DNA from: Streptomyces mobaraensis NBRC 13819 = DSM 40847
Lineage (GTDB): Bacteria; Actinomycetota; Actinomycetes; Streptomycetales; Streptomycetaceae
NCBI RefSeq assembly: GCF_017916255.1
Contig: NZ_CP072827.1
Location: 1,736,001 to 1,800,000 of the forward strand
Direction: 5' to 3'
DNA length: 64,000 nt
Shown: positions 52,295 through 61,131 of the stretch, piece after piece
How the letters are laid out: every line of letters begins with the position of its first letter
Numbering within the stretch: the first letter of the stretch is position 1
Notes under the pieces: model-generated
What the model was told of the DNA's origin: nothing
What the model saw: the letters and a program-made list of their open reading frames with translations, nothing else
The model's database searches: none
Translations under genes and position numbers: made by a program

Positions 52295-53596
52295 TTACTT
52301 CGGCACGCTCCAGAGCTGCCGCTTCCCCGTGTTCGCCTTGTACAGCTGGACCTTCGTGCCGTTGGCCGTGCTCCCGCCCGTCACATCGAGGACCTTGCCC
52401 GACGCGACGTGCACGATCTGCCCCTTCGCGTTGACGGACCAGCGCTGCGAGGCACCGCCGTTGCAGTCGAACAGCTGGATCTTGTTGCCGTCGGTCGAGG
52501 CGTTGCGCGCGTCGTCCAGGCACTTGCCCATCACCCGGAACGTGCCGTCCTTGGCCAGGATCCAGGACTGCCCCACCGAGCCGTTGCAGGAGTACAGCTG
52601 GATCTGCGTGCCGTTGTCCGGCTTGCCGCCCTTGACGTCGAGGCACTTGCCGCCGAGGCCCGTGACCTTGCCCTGCGGCGGGACCGCCACCCCCGCGCCG
52701 GCCGCGAGCCGGCGCAGGCCCTGCGCGTCGAACTGCTGGACGTACGTGCCCGCGCGCTTGTCGTGGTAGCCGCTGTTCGTCTCGGTGCACATCACCGGCT
52801 TCTCGCCGGAGTCCTTGCCCACGACGCAGTCGCCGCGCTTCGCGCTGCGGTCCGCGTGCGTCAGCCCCATGGTGTGGCCGAGCTCGTGGCTGATGTGGTT
52901 CCGCATGAACGTCTCGCCCCAGGAAGGCAGGGGCTTGCCGTCCTTGGAGAAGAAGGAGCTGTCGATGTAGGCGTGTCCGCTGGTCACCGTGGACGGCATC
53001 GACGACGAGATGAAGCCGCAGCTCAGGTTGAGCGTGCCCGAGCCGTCGCGGACGACCTTCCAGCCCGTCTGGCCGCCGTTCGCCGGGGGCACGCACGGGC
53101 GCTTGAGCACCCCGACGACGATCTCGCCCTTGGGCCGGGAGTAGTTCCAGCCCACGGGCTTGGTGTCGACGGAGATGGGCAGGTTCGTGATGCGCTTGAG
53201 GTCGGCGGCGGACGCCTTCACGTACCGGCCCAGCCAGTCGACGGCCTGCTGGTCGTAGAACTTGATCGTGTAGCCGGTCGGCAGGGACTTGGTCACGCCG
53301 TCGGCCAGCTTCCACCCGTCGCCCTGCGGCGCCTTGGCCGCCGCCACGCCGGGCCGCACGGGCGCCGCGCCCAGCGACATGACGCCGTCGTGGAAGACCG
53401 TTCCGTCGGTCGCGGAGACACCCGAGTCCGCGCGGTCGGCCGGGCCGCCCGCCGGGCCGCCCGCCGATGCCGTGGTGGCCGGGGCCACGGCGGCCTCGGC
53501 GCCGAACGCACCGGAGGAGAAGTGCGTGGCCGCCGCGAGCGTCGCCGCCGCGCCCGCGGCGGTGACGGCTATGCGGCGCTTGCCGGTAAGTCGCAT
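52295..53596 (-). CDS. secreted zinc metalloprotease with C-terminal ricin-type lectin domain
   Basis: This 433-residue secreted protein has a signal peptide (AAGAAATLAAATHFSSG region, cleavage near AFGAEA). The metzincin-like protease domain carries the zinc motif HELGHTMGLTH (His237, His241, His247). The C-terminal ricin-B beta-trefoil (about 305-433) has three related repeats: GKCLDVKGGKPDNGTQIQLY, then GKCLDDARNASTDGNKIQLF, then GKVLDVTGGSTANGTKVQLY, each followed by a Q-x-W motif (SQRWSV, GKRQLW). The lectin probably targets the protease to polysaccharide. The gene is divergent from the CCCCTA...TAGGGG dyad about 200 bp upstream. Confidence 0.88.
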   Translation of the reverse strand: MRLTGKRRIAVTAAGAAATLAAATHFSSGAFGAEAAVAPATTASAGGPAGGPADRADSGVSATDGTVFHDGVMSLGAAPVRPGVAAAKAPQGDGWKLADGVTKSLPTGYTIKFYDQQAVDWLGRYVKASAADLKRITNLPISVDTKPVGWNYSRPKGEIVVGVLKRPCVPPANGGQTGWKVVRDGSGTLNLSCGFISSSMPSTVTSGHAYIDSSFFSKDGKPLPSWGETFMRNHISHELGHTMGLTHADRSAKRGDCVVGKDSGEKPVMCTETNSGYHDKRAGTYVQQFDAQGLRRLAAGAGVAVPPQGKVTGLGGKCLDVKGGKPDNGTQIQLYSCNGSVGQSWILAKDGTFRVMGKCLDDARNASTDGNKIQLFDCNGGASQRWSVNAKGQIVHVASGKVLDVTGGSTANGTKVQLYKANTGKRQLWSVPK

Positions 53597-53790
53597 ATTT
53601 TGGTGGGCCTTTCCCCGTTGTCTCACTGAACGCCGATTCACTCGACGCCGATTCGGTGACCGTCCACGCACCGACCGTCAGCAGATCGGCCGTTGGTCAC
53701 CGACCGCCCCCGGCGTCCGTCTTCCGGGCGCCCGGGGCGGTGTGATCCTAGGCCGTCGGCCGGACGACCGATCACGCCGGGGCGGGACGG

Positions 53791-53832
53791 GTGCCCCTAC
53801 GGTCCACGGGTCTCATCACCCCGTAGGGGCAC
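53791..53832 (-). terminator. 12-bp inverted repeat downstream of the amidohydrolase gene
   Basis: GTGCCCCTACGG (53791-53802) and CCGTAGGGGCAC (53821-53832) are perfect complements with an 18-base spacer. The position fits a terminator for the amidohydrolase gene, but it also contains CCCCTA...TAGGGG and lies about 200 bp upstream of the metalloprotease start, so it may be an operator instead. Confidence 0.5.
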
Positions 53833-53875
53833 CCCCTCCCCCGCAGAAGGCCCCTTCACCCACCGGCCCGGCCCC

Positions 53876-54979
53876 TCACCCCACCACCCGCCCCCGCAGG
53901 ATCACCCGCCGCGGCGCGGCCAGCGCCCGGACGTCCTCCCGGGGGTCCGACCCGTACACCACCACATCGGCCGGCGCGCCCTCCTCCAGTCCCGGGCGCC
54001 CCAGCCACTCCCGCGCTCCCCAGGTCGCCGCGGCGAGCGCGGCGGAGGCCGGGAGCCCGGCCCTGACCAGTTCGCCGACCTCCTGGGCCACCAGGCCGTG
54101 CGCGAGCGAGCCGCCCGCGTCCGTCCCGACGTAGACGGGGATGCCGGCGTCGTACGCGGCGCCCACCGTCCGGTAGCGCCGCTCGTGCAGCCGCCGCATG
54201 TGGTCCGCCCAGCGCGGGAACTTCTTCTCCCCGCCCTCGGCGAGCCGCGGGAACGTGGCGATGTTGACCAGCGTCGGCACGATCGCGACGCCGCGCTCCG
54301 CGAACAGCGGGATCGTCTCCTCGGTCAGCCCGGTCGCGTGCTCGACGCAGTCGATCCCGGCCTCCACCAGCGGTGCCAGCGACTCCTCGGCGAAGCAGTG
54401 CGCCGTCACCCGGGCGCCCAGCCGGTGCGCCTCGGCGATGGCGGCCTCGACCTCGCCGCGCGGCCAGCAGGCGGCCAGATCGCCGGTCTCCCGGTCGATC
54501 CAGTCGCCCACCAGCTTGACCCACCCGTCACCGCGCCGCGCCTCCCGCGCCACGTACGCCACCAGGTCCTCGGGCTCGATCTCGTGGGCGTAGTTGCGGA
54601 TGTAGCGGCGGGTCCGGGCGATGTGGCGGCCGGCGCGGATGATGCGCGGCAGGTCGTCCCGGTCGTCGATCCAGCGGGTGTCGGACGGGGAACCGGCGTC
54701 GCGCAACAGCAGGGCGCCGGCCTCCCGTTCGGTCAGCGCCTGCTTCTCGGCGGTCGCGGCGTCCACTGCGCCGTGCGCGTCCAGGCCGACGTGGCAGTGG
54801 GCGTCCACCAGGCCCGGCAGCGCCCAGCCCTCGACGGTCGTGACGTCCCGCGCGCCCACCGGGCGTTCGAAGGTGATCCGGCCGCCGGTCACCCACATCT
54901 CGTCGTGCACCCCGCCGTCGGGGTCCGGCCCGGTGAGCACCCGTCCCTTGATGTGCAGCACCGTGCTGTCGTGCGTCAT
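53876..54979 (-). CDS. metal-dependent amidohydrolase
   Basis: This 367-residue amidohydrolase-superfamily TIM barrel has the metal ligands HCH in VDAHCHVGLDAHG (about residue 60), His in GARVTAHCFAEESL and in VEHATGL, and the conserved Asp in YVGTDAGGSLAHGL. The carboxylated Lys of the binuclear metal site is probably in DGWVKLVGDW. N- and C-terminal strands form the small beta-sandwich (VLHIKGRVLTGPD, ALAAPRRVILRGRVVG). It probably hydrolyses an imidazolone- or imide-like substrate, which is unknown. The ATG is preceded by GAGAGGAC. Confidence 0.88.
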   Translation of the reverse strand: MTHDSTVLHIKGRVLTGPDPDGGVHDEMWVTGGRITFERPVGARDVTTVEGWALPGLVDAHCHVGLDAHGAVDAATAEKQALTEREAGALLLRDAGSPSDTRWIDDRDDLPRIIRAGRHIARTRRYIRNYAHEIEPEDLVAYVAREARRGDGWVKLVGDWIDRETGDLAACWPRGEVEAAIAEAHRLGARVTAHCFAEESLAPLVEAGIDCVEHATGLTEETIPLFAERGVAIVPTLVNIATFPRLAEGGEKKFPRWADHMRRLHERRYRTVGAAYDAGIPVYVGTDAGGSLAHGLVAQEVGELVRAGLPASAALAAATWGAREWLGRPGLEEGAPADVVVYGSDPREDVRALAAPRRVILRGRVVG

Positions 54980-55130
54980 GTCCTCTCCCGTCCGGCAGGC
55001 GTCCCCGCGCCACCGGTGGAACGGAGGTGTCCGGTCCGCGGGTGGCGATCGATCCTCGCCAGTCTCCCGCCCGGATCCGCCACCGCAAGTGTCACCCGTG
55101 TCACTACGGCCCTCGCCTTCGCGGGCGCGG

Positions 55131-56174
55131 TCACTTGCGGCCGGCGACCATCGTCTCCGCGCCCGCCAGGTGCCGCGACCAGGTCTCCCGGAACCCGGCC
55201 TCCGCGAGCCAGCCCCGGCAGTCGGCGGCGGTGCAGTCGAAGCCGCCCGGGGTCTCGATGAGCATGTTGAGGCTGCCGAGCAGCCCGACCAGGTTCTCCC
55301 GCCGGTCGTCGTCGATGAAGCTCTCGTGGATGACGACGAGGCCGCCCTCCGGCAGCGCCTCGTACGCCTTGCGCAGCAGCGTCCGCTTCGCGGCCAGGTC
55401 CCAGTCGTGCAGGATGTGGCCGAAGAGGAGGACGTCGGCGCAGGGCAGCGGGTCGGCGAAGAAGTCCCCGGCCGTGAACGTGAGCCGGTCGGCGGGGCCG
55501 CAACGCTCGCGGTGCCGCTCGAAGTTGCCGCGCACGGCCTCCAGGTCGAGGCCGGTGCCGCGCAGGTGCGGGTGGCGGTGGAGGAGGTGGCTGAGCATGG
55601 CGCCCTCGGCGCACCCGATATCGGCGACGGTGCGGTGCGCGGACCAGTCCACGGCCTCGGCGAGGGCGTCCGCGGAGCGCATGGTGAGCCCGGTCATCGC
55701 CTGCTGGAAGCAGGCCAGCCGCTCGGGGTCCTTGTAGAGGGTGCCGAACAGCTCGCCGCCGTCCTTGGTCTCGTTCTGCGGCTCGCCGGTGCGCAGCCCG
55801 TCGGCGAGGCTGCCCCAGAAGCCGTAGAGCCGGTTGTCGTACATCTCCAGGGCGCAGCCCACATAGCTGGGGCTGCCGCGGTCCAGATAGCGGGCCGTGA
55901 CGGGGGTGTTGGCGTACCGGCCGTCGGGTCCCGGGCCGCGGTCGAGCAGTCCGAGGGCCACCAGCGCGTCGAAGAAGTCGCGGGCGGCGCGCGGGTGCAG
56001 GCCGAGCCGGGCGCGCAGCTCCCCGGCGGTGAGCGGCGCTTCGGCCAGTTCCGTGAAGACGCCGAAGCGGACGGCGGTGAACAGCACCTTCGACGCCTGG
56101 AAGCCGAAGGCGATGCGCAATATCGAGTTCAGTGCGCCGGAGCCGCCCCGCGGGGCGGATTCGAGATCGTTCAC
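55131..56174 (-). CDS. SAM-dependent O-methyltransferase with dimerisation domain
   Basis: This 347-residue methyltransferase has an N-terminal dimerisation/winged-helix module (ILRIAFGFQASKVLFTAVRF, TAGELRARLGLHPRAARDFF) followed by a Rossmann methyltransferase domain. SAM motif I is VADIGCAEGAMLSH at about residue 200, motif II/III is in TFTAGDFFADPLPCADVLLF, and the general-base His is probably in HILHDW. The GTG at 56174 (NDLESAPRGG) is preceded by GAGGAG at five bases, better than the GTG at 56180. The family resembles small-molecule O-methyltransferases of secondary metabolism; the acceptor is unknown. Confidence 0.85.
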   Translation of the reverse strand: MNDLESAPRGGSGALNSILRIAFGFQASKVLFTAVRFGVFTELAEAPLTAGELRARLGLHPRAARDFFDALVALGLLDRGPGPDGRYANTPVTARYLDRGSPSYVGCALEMYDNRLYGFWGSLADGLRTGEPQNETKDGGELFGTLYKDPERLACFQQAMTGLTMRSADALAEAVDWSAHRTVADIGCAEGAMLSHLLHRHPHLRGTGLDLEAVRGNFERHRERCGPADRLTFTAGDFFADPLPCADVLLFGHILHDWDLAAKRTLLRKAYEALPEGGLVVIHESFIDDDRRENLVGLLGSLNMLIETPGGFDCTAADCRGWLAEAGFRETWSRHLAGAETMVAGRK

Positions 56175-56430
56175 ATGCACTCCTCGGGTGATCGGACGGT
56201 CGCGTGTGGTGTCGAAAGTGGACCATGCCGTACCGCTCCGTCCAGTCCCTGCTCCTCATCGGATGGATGCTGTGGCCGTTCTGACACCGAGTGGAGAGGC
56301 GGGCGGTGGTGGGGAGCGAACGCGCTCCCGTGAGGCGTATGCCCGTCGCCTACGCTGTGCCCGTGATCGACAGACCGCCGACCGGCGCACGGACGCCCGC
56401 GCACGCGCGCTCGTACGCCCGCACCGCGCC

Positions 56431-57780
56431 GTGACGGCCGGCTCGCGCCCGGAACCGCGCGCCCCCGAACCAAGCGGCGCGCCCGGCCCAAGCGCCTCCG
56501 CGGACAGCCCACGGATATCCGGCCTCCCCATCCGCGACCTGCTGGGCCGACGCGCACGCCTCCGCTGGGTGCACCTGCTGATCGGCGGCGCCCTGGTGAT
56601 GCCGTACTTCCTCCTGGCGAACGTGCTGCTGTCGCTCGTCCGGGGCGGCCAGGGCGCCAACGTGTTCCTCTCCCCGCTCCTCCAGTTCACGACCTTCGCC
56701 GCGGCGCTGCCGCTCGCCGCCCTGTCCGCGCTGCTCTTCCCGCTGGTCCGCCCGCTGGAGAGCGCCATCGCCCGCGCCCTGTGCGGCGTCGGGGAGGCCG
56801 AACTCGCCACCGGACCGGCCCGTACCTGGGCCGAACGCGCGCGCCCCGCCCTCTACTTCACCCTGCACCTCGCCGTGGGCGGGATCGTCAGCGGCATGTC
56901 CCTGGCCGCGCCGCCCGCGGCCATCGCCCTGGGCACGATGCCGCTGCTGGACCCGGACGCGCCCGGCCGCCTGCCCTGGTTCCGCGTCCTCGGCGGCCCG
57001 ATGCTGCCCCTGCTGGCGCCGCTCTGCGGGGTGGGGCTGCTGGCGCTGCTCGCGCTCACGTCCCGGGCGGCCGGCGCCCTGCTGGCGCGCTGCGCGCCCG
57101 TCCTCCTCGGCCCGACGGCGGCGGACCGGCTGGCGGCGGCCGAACGGCGGGCCCACGAACTCGCCCTCCGCAACCGGCTCGCCCGCGAACTGCACGACTC
57201 CGTCGGACACGCCCTGAGCGCGGTCCTCCTCCAGGCCAGTGCCGCCCGCCGGGTCCTCGACCGCGACCCCGACTTCGCCCGCCGGGCCCTCGCCTCGATC
57301 GAGGAGACCACGCGCGAGGCGGTCGGCGAACTCGACACCGTCCTCGGCCTGCTGCGCGAGGACGGCCCGGCCGCCGTCGCGCCCGCCCCCACCCTGGCGG
57401 ACCTGGACGCGCTCGTGGAACGCACCCGCGCGGCCGGCGGCGAGATCGACCTGACCGCGCCCGAGGGGCTCGGCTCCCTGCCGCCCGTCGTCTCCCGCGA
57501 GGCGTACCGGATCGTGCAGGAGGGCCTCACCAACGCCCTGCGCCACGCGGGCCCGGTGCCCGTGCGGCTGAGCGTCACCACCGACACCGAGACCCTGGAG
57601 GTCACCGTGGAGAACCCCGTCGGGCGCGCCCCCGCCCCCCGCACCCGCCGCGGCGGCGGTCGCGGGCTGACCGGCATCGCCGAACGCGCCCGGCTGCTGC
57701 GCGGCACCAGCACCGTGGGCGCGCGGGACGGCGTCTGGCGCCTGTCCGTCCGCCTGCCGCTGAACGGCGGCCTCCGGTGA
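56431..57780 (+). CDS. two-component sensor histidine kinase (HisKA_3 family)
   Basis: This 449-residue membrane sensor of the NarL-partner type has four predicted helices (about 47-70, 84-104, 144-163 and 188-209) with little extracytoplasmic loop. The cytoplasmic kinase follows with phospho-acceptor His255 in ARELHDSVGHALSAVLLQAS and the ATPase N-box in IVQEGLTNALRHAGPVPV. The G-box is GGGRGLTGIAERARLL. The GTG start overlaps the stop of a 23-codon ORF (56363-56434), which might be a coupled leader. Its stop overlaps the response regulator start (GTGA). Confidence 0.9.
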   Translation: MTAGSRPEPRAPEPSGAPGPSASADSPRISGLPIRDLLGRRARLRWVHLLIGGALVMPYFLLANVLLSLVRGGQGANVFLSPLLQFTTFAAALPLAALSALLFPLVRPLESAIARALCGVGEAELATGPARTWAERARPALYFTLHLAVGGIVSGMSLAAPPAAIALGTMPLLDPDAPGRLPWFRVLGGPMLPLLAPLCGVGLLALLALTSRAAGALLARCAPVLLGPTAADRLAAAERRAHELALRNRLARELHDSVGHALSAVLLQASAARRVLDRDPDFARRALASIEETTREAVGELDTVLGLLREDGPAAVAPAPTLADLDALVERTRAAGGEIDLTAPEGLGSLPPVVSREAYRIVQEGLTNALRHAGPVPVRLSVTTDTETLEVTVENPVGRAPAPRTRRGGGRGLTGIAERARLLRGTSTVGARDGVWRLSVRLPLNGGLR

Positions 57781-58451
57781 CCCCCGCCGAGAGCGTCCTG
57801 CGCATCGTCGTGGCCGACGACGAACGCATGGTCCGCACCGCCCTGTGCGCCATCCTGAACGCCGAACCGGGCATGGAGGTCGTCGGCGAGGCCACGACGG
57901 GCGTCGAGGCCCTGTCCGTCGCCCGCGCCCTGCGCCCCGACATCGTGCTGATGGACGTCCGGATGCCCGAGGCGGACGGCATCCGGGCCACCGAACGCAT
58001 CCTGGCCACCATGGACGACCCGCCGCGCGTCATCGTCGTCACGACCTTCGAGAACGACAGCTACGTGTACGACGCCCTGCGCGCCGGCGCGTCCGGCTTC
58101 CTCCTCAAGCGGGCCGGCGCCGACGAACTCGTCGACGCCGTACGCCTGGTGGCGCGCAGCGACTCCCTCCTCTTCCCGTCCGCGGTCCGCGCCCTGGCCG
58201 CGGCCCACGCCACCGAACGCACCACCCGCGCCGAGGCCGACCGCCTCCGCGCCCGCCTCTCCGACCGGGAGGCGGAGGTGCTGCGCCTCATGGCCGAGGG
58301 CCTCTCCAACGCGGAGATCGCGGAACGGCTGTTCCTGGGCGCGGCGACGGTGAAGACGTACGTGGCCGGGGTCCTGGCGAAGCTGGGCGTCCGGGACCGG
58401 ACGCAGGCGGTGGTGCGGGCGTACGAGACGGGGTTCGTCTCCCCGCGGTGA
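57777..58451 (+). CDS. NarL/LuxR-family two-component response regulator
   Basis: This 224-residue regulator has a receiver domain with acidic pocket VVADDERMV, phosphorylated Asp60 (DIVLMDVRMPEADG), conserved Thr in VIVVTTFENDSYV and Lys in GASGFLLKRAGADELV. The C-terminal LuxR-type HTH (about 155-215) includes LSDREAEVLRLMAEGLSNAE and ERLFLGAATVKTYVAGVL. It is translationally coupled to the histidine kinase. Its binding site is unknown. Confidence 0.92.
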   Translation: MTPAESVLRIVVADDERMVRTALCAILNAEPGMEVVGEATTGVEALSVARALRPDIVLMDVRMPEADGIRATERILATMDDPPRVIVVTTFENDSYVYDALRAGASGFLLKRAGADELVDAVRLVARSDSLLFPSAVRALAAAHATERTTRAEADRLRARLSDREAEVLRLMAEGLSNAEIAERLFLGAATVKTYVAGVLAKLGVRDRTQAVVRAYETGFVSPR

Positions 58452-58499
58452 GACAGCGCTCCGCGCGGTTGTCCCCAAGCTCCCCCGGAGGGGGCACCC

Positions 58500-59651
58500 T
58501 CACCCCACCGCGCACTCCCGGATCACCTTCGCGAGAGCGGACGTCTCGGGCGCCGCCCCGCCCGGGAACGCGAACCGCCGCCGGTTGTACCCGAAGGCCA
58601 GCCCGGCCCCCGGGTCGGCGAACCCCAGCGCCCCGGCCGCGCCGCTGTGCCCGAAGGACCGCGCCCCCAGGAAGGGGTACCGCTCGGACACCACCACGAA
58701 CCCGAGCCCGTACGCCTTGTACTCGCGGTCGACCAGGTCGTGCCCGGCGGAGTGGATCTCGGCGACCCGCGCCGCCGTGTCGGGCGTGAGCAGCGCCCCC
58801 CGCCCGTCCACCCCGCTCACGGCGGCGGCGTACATCCGGGCCAGCCCCCGCGCCGAACCGACCCCGCCGATCGACGCGGGCCCGGCGGCCCGGAACTCCC
58901 GTGTGTTGGGCAGCTCCGCGAGCACCGTCGGCGCCTTCGCGTGGTTCCGGTTGCAGGCGATGCCCGGCAGACCGTCCGGCCCGTGGCCCGCCGCGGCCAA
59001 CTGCCGCTTCTGGTCGGGCGTCGGGTCCATCGGCTGAGTGCTGAGCCAACGGCCCTCGTGCTCCTCGGGCAGCCCCATGAACAGGTCGATGCCGTACGGG
59101 GAGCGGATCCGCGTCTCGTAGACCTCCCGCAGGGTCAGCCCGGTGACGCGCCGGACGACCTCGCCGATCAGCGCGCCGATGACGAACGCGTGGTAGCCGA
59201 AGGCGGCGCCCGGCCGCCAGTACGGCCGCTGGGCGGCCAGCCGCTCGGCTATCGCCCGGTCGTCGCGCAGCTCCTCGGGCGTGAACCCGCCGTCCGCGCC
59301 GACCAGGCCCGCCTGGTGGGCGACGAGCTGCCGCAGGGTGACGTGCTCCTTGCCGGCCGCCGCGAACTCGGGCCAGTAGTGCCGCACTTCGCGGTCGAGG
59401 TCCAGCGTCCCGTCCTGGAGGAGCAGCGCGAAGACGAGGTAGGCGGCGCCCTTGGTGGCCGAGAAGACGCCGGTGAGCGAGTCCCCGTCGATCCCCGGCC
59501 CGCCCCACAGGTCGACCACCCGCCGCCCGTGCACATACGCGGCGAGCTGGGCGGCGTGCCCGGCCCGCTCCTCGGCGAGCGTCGCCGCGAACGCCTCGCG
59601 CACCGGCTCGTACCCCTCGGCTACCGTCCCGTGGACGATGGCGTCGGCCAT
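58500..59651 (-). CDS. serine hydrolase of the beta-lactamase (class C/EstB) family
   Basis: This 383-residue cytoplasmic beta-lactamase-fold enzyme has the S-x-x-K motif at Ser64-Lys67 (VFSATKGAAYLVFA), and a Tyr-containing segment (AAFGYHAFVIGALIGEVV) in the position of YxN. A GHSGAAGALGFADPGAG segment replaces the classical KTG region (HSG type), as in EstB-like esterases. No signal peptide is present. It probably acts as an esterase or peptidase; the substrate is unknown. The start ATG at 59651 is the best fit, although the frame stays open upstream. Confidence 0.85.
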   Translation of the reverse strand: MADAIVHGTVAEGYEPVREAFAATLAEERAGHAAQLAAYVHGRRVVDLWGGPGIDGDSLTGVFSATKGAAYLVFALLLQDGTLDLDREVRHYWPEFAAAGKEHVTLRQLVAHQAGLVGADGGFTPEELRDDRAIAERLAAQRPYWRPGAAFGYHAFVIGALIGEVVRRVTGLTLREVYETRIRSPYGIDLFMGLPEEHEGRWLSTQPMDPTPDQKRQLAAAGHGPDGLPGIACNRNHAKAPTVLAELPNTREFRAAGPASIGGVGSARGLARMYAAAVSGVDGRGALLTPDTAARVAEIHSAGHDLVDREYKAYGLGFVVVSERYPFLGARSFGHSGAAGALGFADPGAGLAFGYNRRRFAFPGGAAPETSALAKVIRECAVG

Positions 59652-59808
59652 CGCGTCCCCCCGTTCCCGCGTTCCCGCGCGCTCGCGTTCCCGCGTCGTC
59701 CTGAGCGTGATCGAAAATAAGGAAAGGCACGGTGCACAGCCGCGAAGATCCCCGCGGTATTCCGCCGGGTCATGGAACCGCAAAGCCCGATCACGCGTTG
59801 AACGGATC

Positions 59809-61074
59809 ATGACCGCTATGACCCCCGGCTCGAACATTCCGCTCTCCGTCACCCGTGTGACGGTGGACGTCGCCGCGCCCGTGCGGCTCGACGTCTCGGG
59901 CCTGCTGCTCACCGCCGACGGCAAGGTGCGCTCCGACGACGACTTCGTCTTCTACAACCAGCCCACGGGCCCCGGCGTGACCCACCGCGCCGGAGCGGCC
60001 GGCGCGCCCGACTCGATCACCGTCGACACGGCCGCCGTGCCCGCCGGCATCGAGAAGATCGTCGTCACCGCGAGCCTGGACGCGCCCGGCACCACCTTCG
60101 CCGGCACCGAACCGACCGCGACCGTCCGGGACGCCGCCTCCGGTGCCCCACTGGCCACGTTCACCCCGCCGAGGCTCGGCACCGAGACGGCGCTGGTCGT
60201 CGTCGAGGTCTACCGGCGCAACGGCGCCTGGAAGGTACGGGCGGTGGGGCAGGGGTACGCGAACGGTCTGGCCGGCATCGCCACGGACTTCGGCGTGAGC
60301 GTGGAGGAGCCGCCGCAGGCCCCCACGGCCCCGCAGGCCCCGCCGACCCCGCAGGCCCCTCCCGCCGCCCCGCCGGCTCCCCCCATGCCTCCCACGGCCG
60401 CCCCCGCCCCGCAGCCCCCGGCCGGCGCGTTCGGCGCTCCCGTCCCGCCCGCTCCCCCGGTCCCGCCGGCGGCTCCGGCCCCCGTGCCGGGCACGGGCAA
60501 GGTCAACCTGGACAAGGGCCGGGTGAGCCTCCAGAAGAACCAGACCGTCTCCCTCGTCAAGGGCGGCCGCCCGCTGACGCAGTCGGTGCGGATGGGCCTC
60601 GGCTGGGAGCCCGCGTACGGCGGCCGGGCCATCGACCTCGACGCCTCCGTCATCGCCTACGGCCCCCAGCGGAACATGATCGACGCCTGCTACTTCGGCA
60701 AGCTGATGATCCTCGGCGGCGCGGTCCAGCACTCCGGCGACAACCTGACGGGCGACGGCTCGGGCGACGACGAGAGCATCACCGTCCACCTCGGCGGCCT
60801 GCCGCCGGAGGTCACCGGCCTGGTCTTCACGGTCAGCTCCTACAGTGGCCAGAAGTTCACCCACGTCGCCAAGGCGTACTGCCGCCTGCTCGACGCCCAG
60901 ACCGGCGAGGAACTCGTCCGCTTCGACCTCACCGGCTCGGAGCCCAAGACGGGCGTCCTGATGTGCAAGTTCATCCGCCAGTACTCGGGCGAGTGGGAGA
61001 TGACGGCCATCGGCGAGTACGTGAAGTCGAAGACCGTCCGCGACCTGGTCAACCCGGCGGCCCAGGCCCTCTGA
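59809..61074 (+). CDS. TerD-family protein with two TerD domains
   Basis: This 421-residue cytoplasmic protein has two TerD (tellurite-resistance/calcium-binding) domains. The first is about 1-160 (TPGSNIPLSVTRVTVDVA, LLTADGKVRSDDDFVFYNQP), the second about 240-420 (GKVNLDKGRVSLQKNQTVSL, IDACYFGKLMILGGAVQHSG, GDGSGDDESITVHLG). They are joined by an extreme Pro/Ala linker (about 165-230). The acidic loops DDDF and GDDES are typical of the Ca-binding face. TerD proteins in Streptomyces are tied to stress and differentiation; the specific role is unknown. An ATG at 59818 is an alternative start. Confidence 0.88.
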   Translation: MTAMTPGSNIPLSVTRVTVDVAAPVRLDVSGLLLTADGKVRSDDDFVFYNQPTGPGVTHRAGAAGAPDSITVDTAAVPAGIEKIVVTASLDAPGTTFAGTEPTATVRDAASGAPLATFTPPRLGTETALVVVEVYRRNGAWKVRAVGQGYANGLAGIATDFGVSVEEPPQAPTAPQAPPTPQAPPAAPPAPPMPPTAAPAPQPPAGAFGAPVPPAPPVPPAAPAPVPGTGKVNLDKGRVSLQKNQTVSLVKGGRPLTQSVRMGLGWEPAYGGRAIDLDASVIAYGPQRNMIDACYFGKLMILGGAVQHSGDNLTGDGSGDDESITVHLGGLPPEVTGLVFTVSSYSGQKFTHVAKAYCRLLDAQTGEELVRFDLTGSEPKTGVLMCKFIRQYSGEWEMTAIGEYVKSKTVRDLVNPAAQAL

Positions 61075-61083
61075 CGAACGCCC

Positions 61084-61112
61084 CGGGCGCCCTCGCCGCC
61101 GGAGGGCGCCCG
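61084..61112. terminator. bidirectional hairpin between terD-like and SnoaL-like genes
   Basis: The perfect 11-bp inverted repeat CGGGCGCCCTC / GAGGGCGCCCG (61084-61094, 61102-61112) lies between convergent genes, 10 bp past the TerD stop. Confidence 0.75.
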
Positions 61113-61131
61113 GCGGGCGGGGGCGGGTGCG

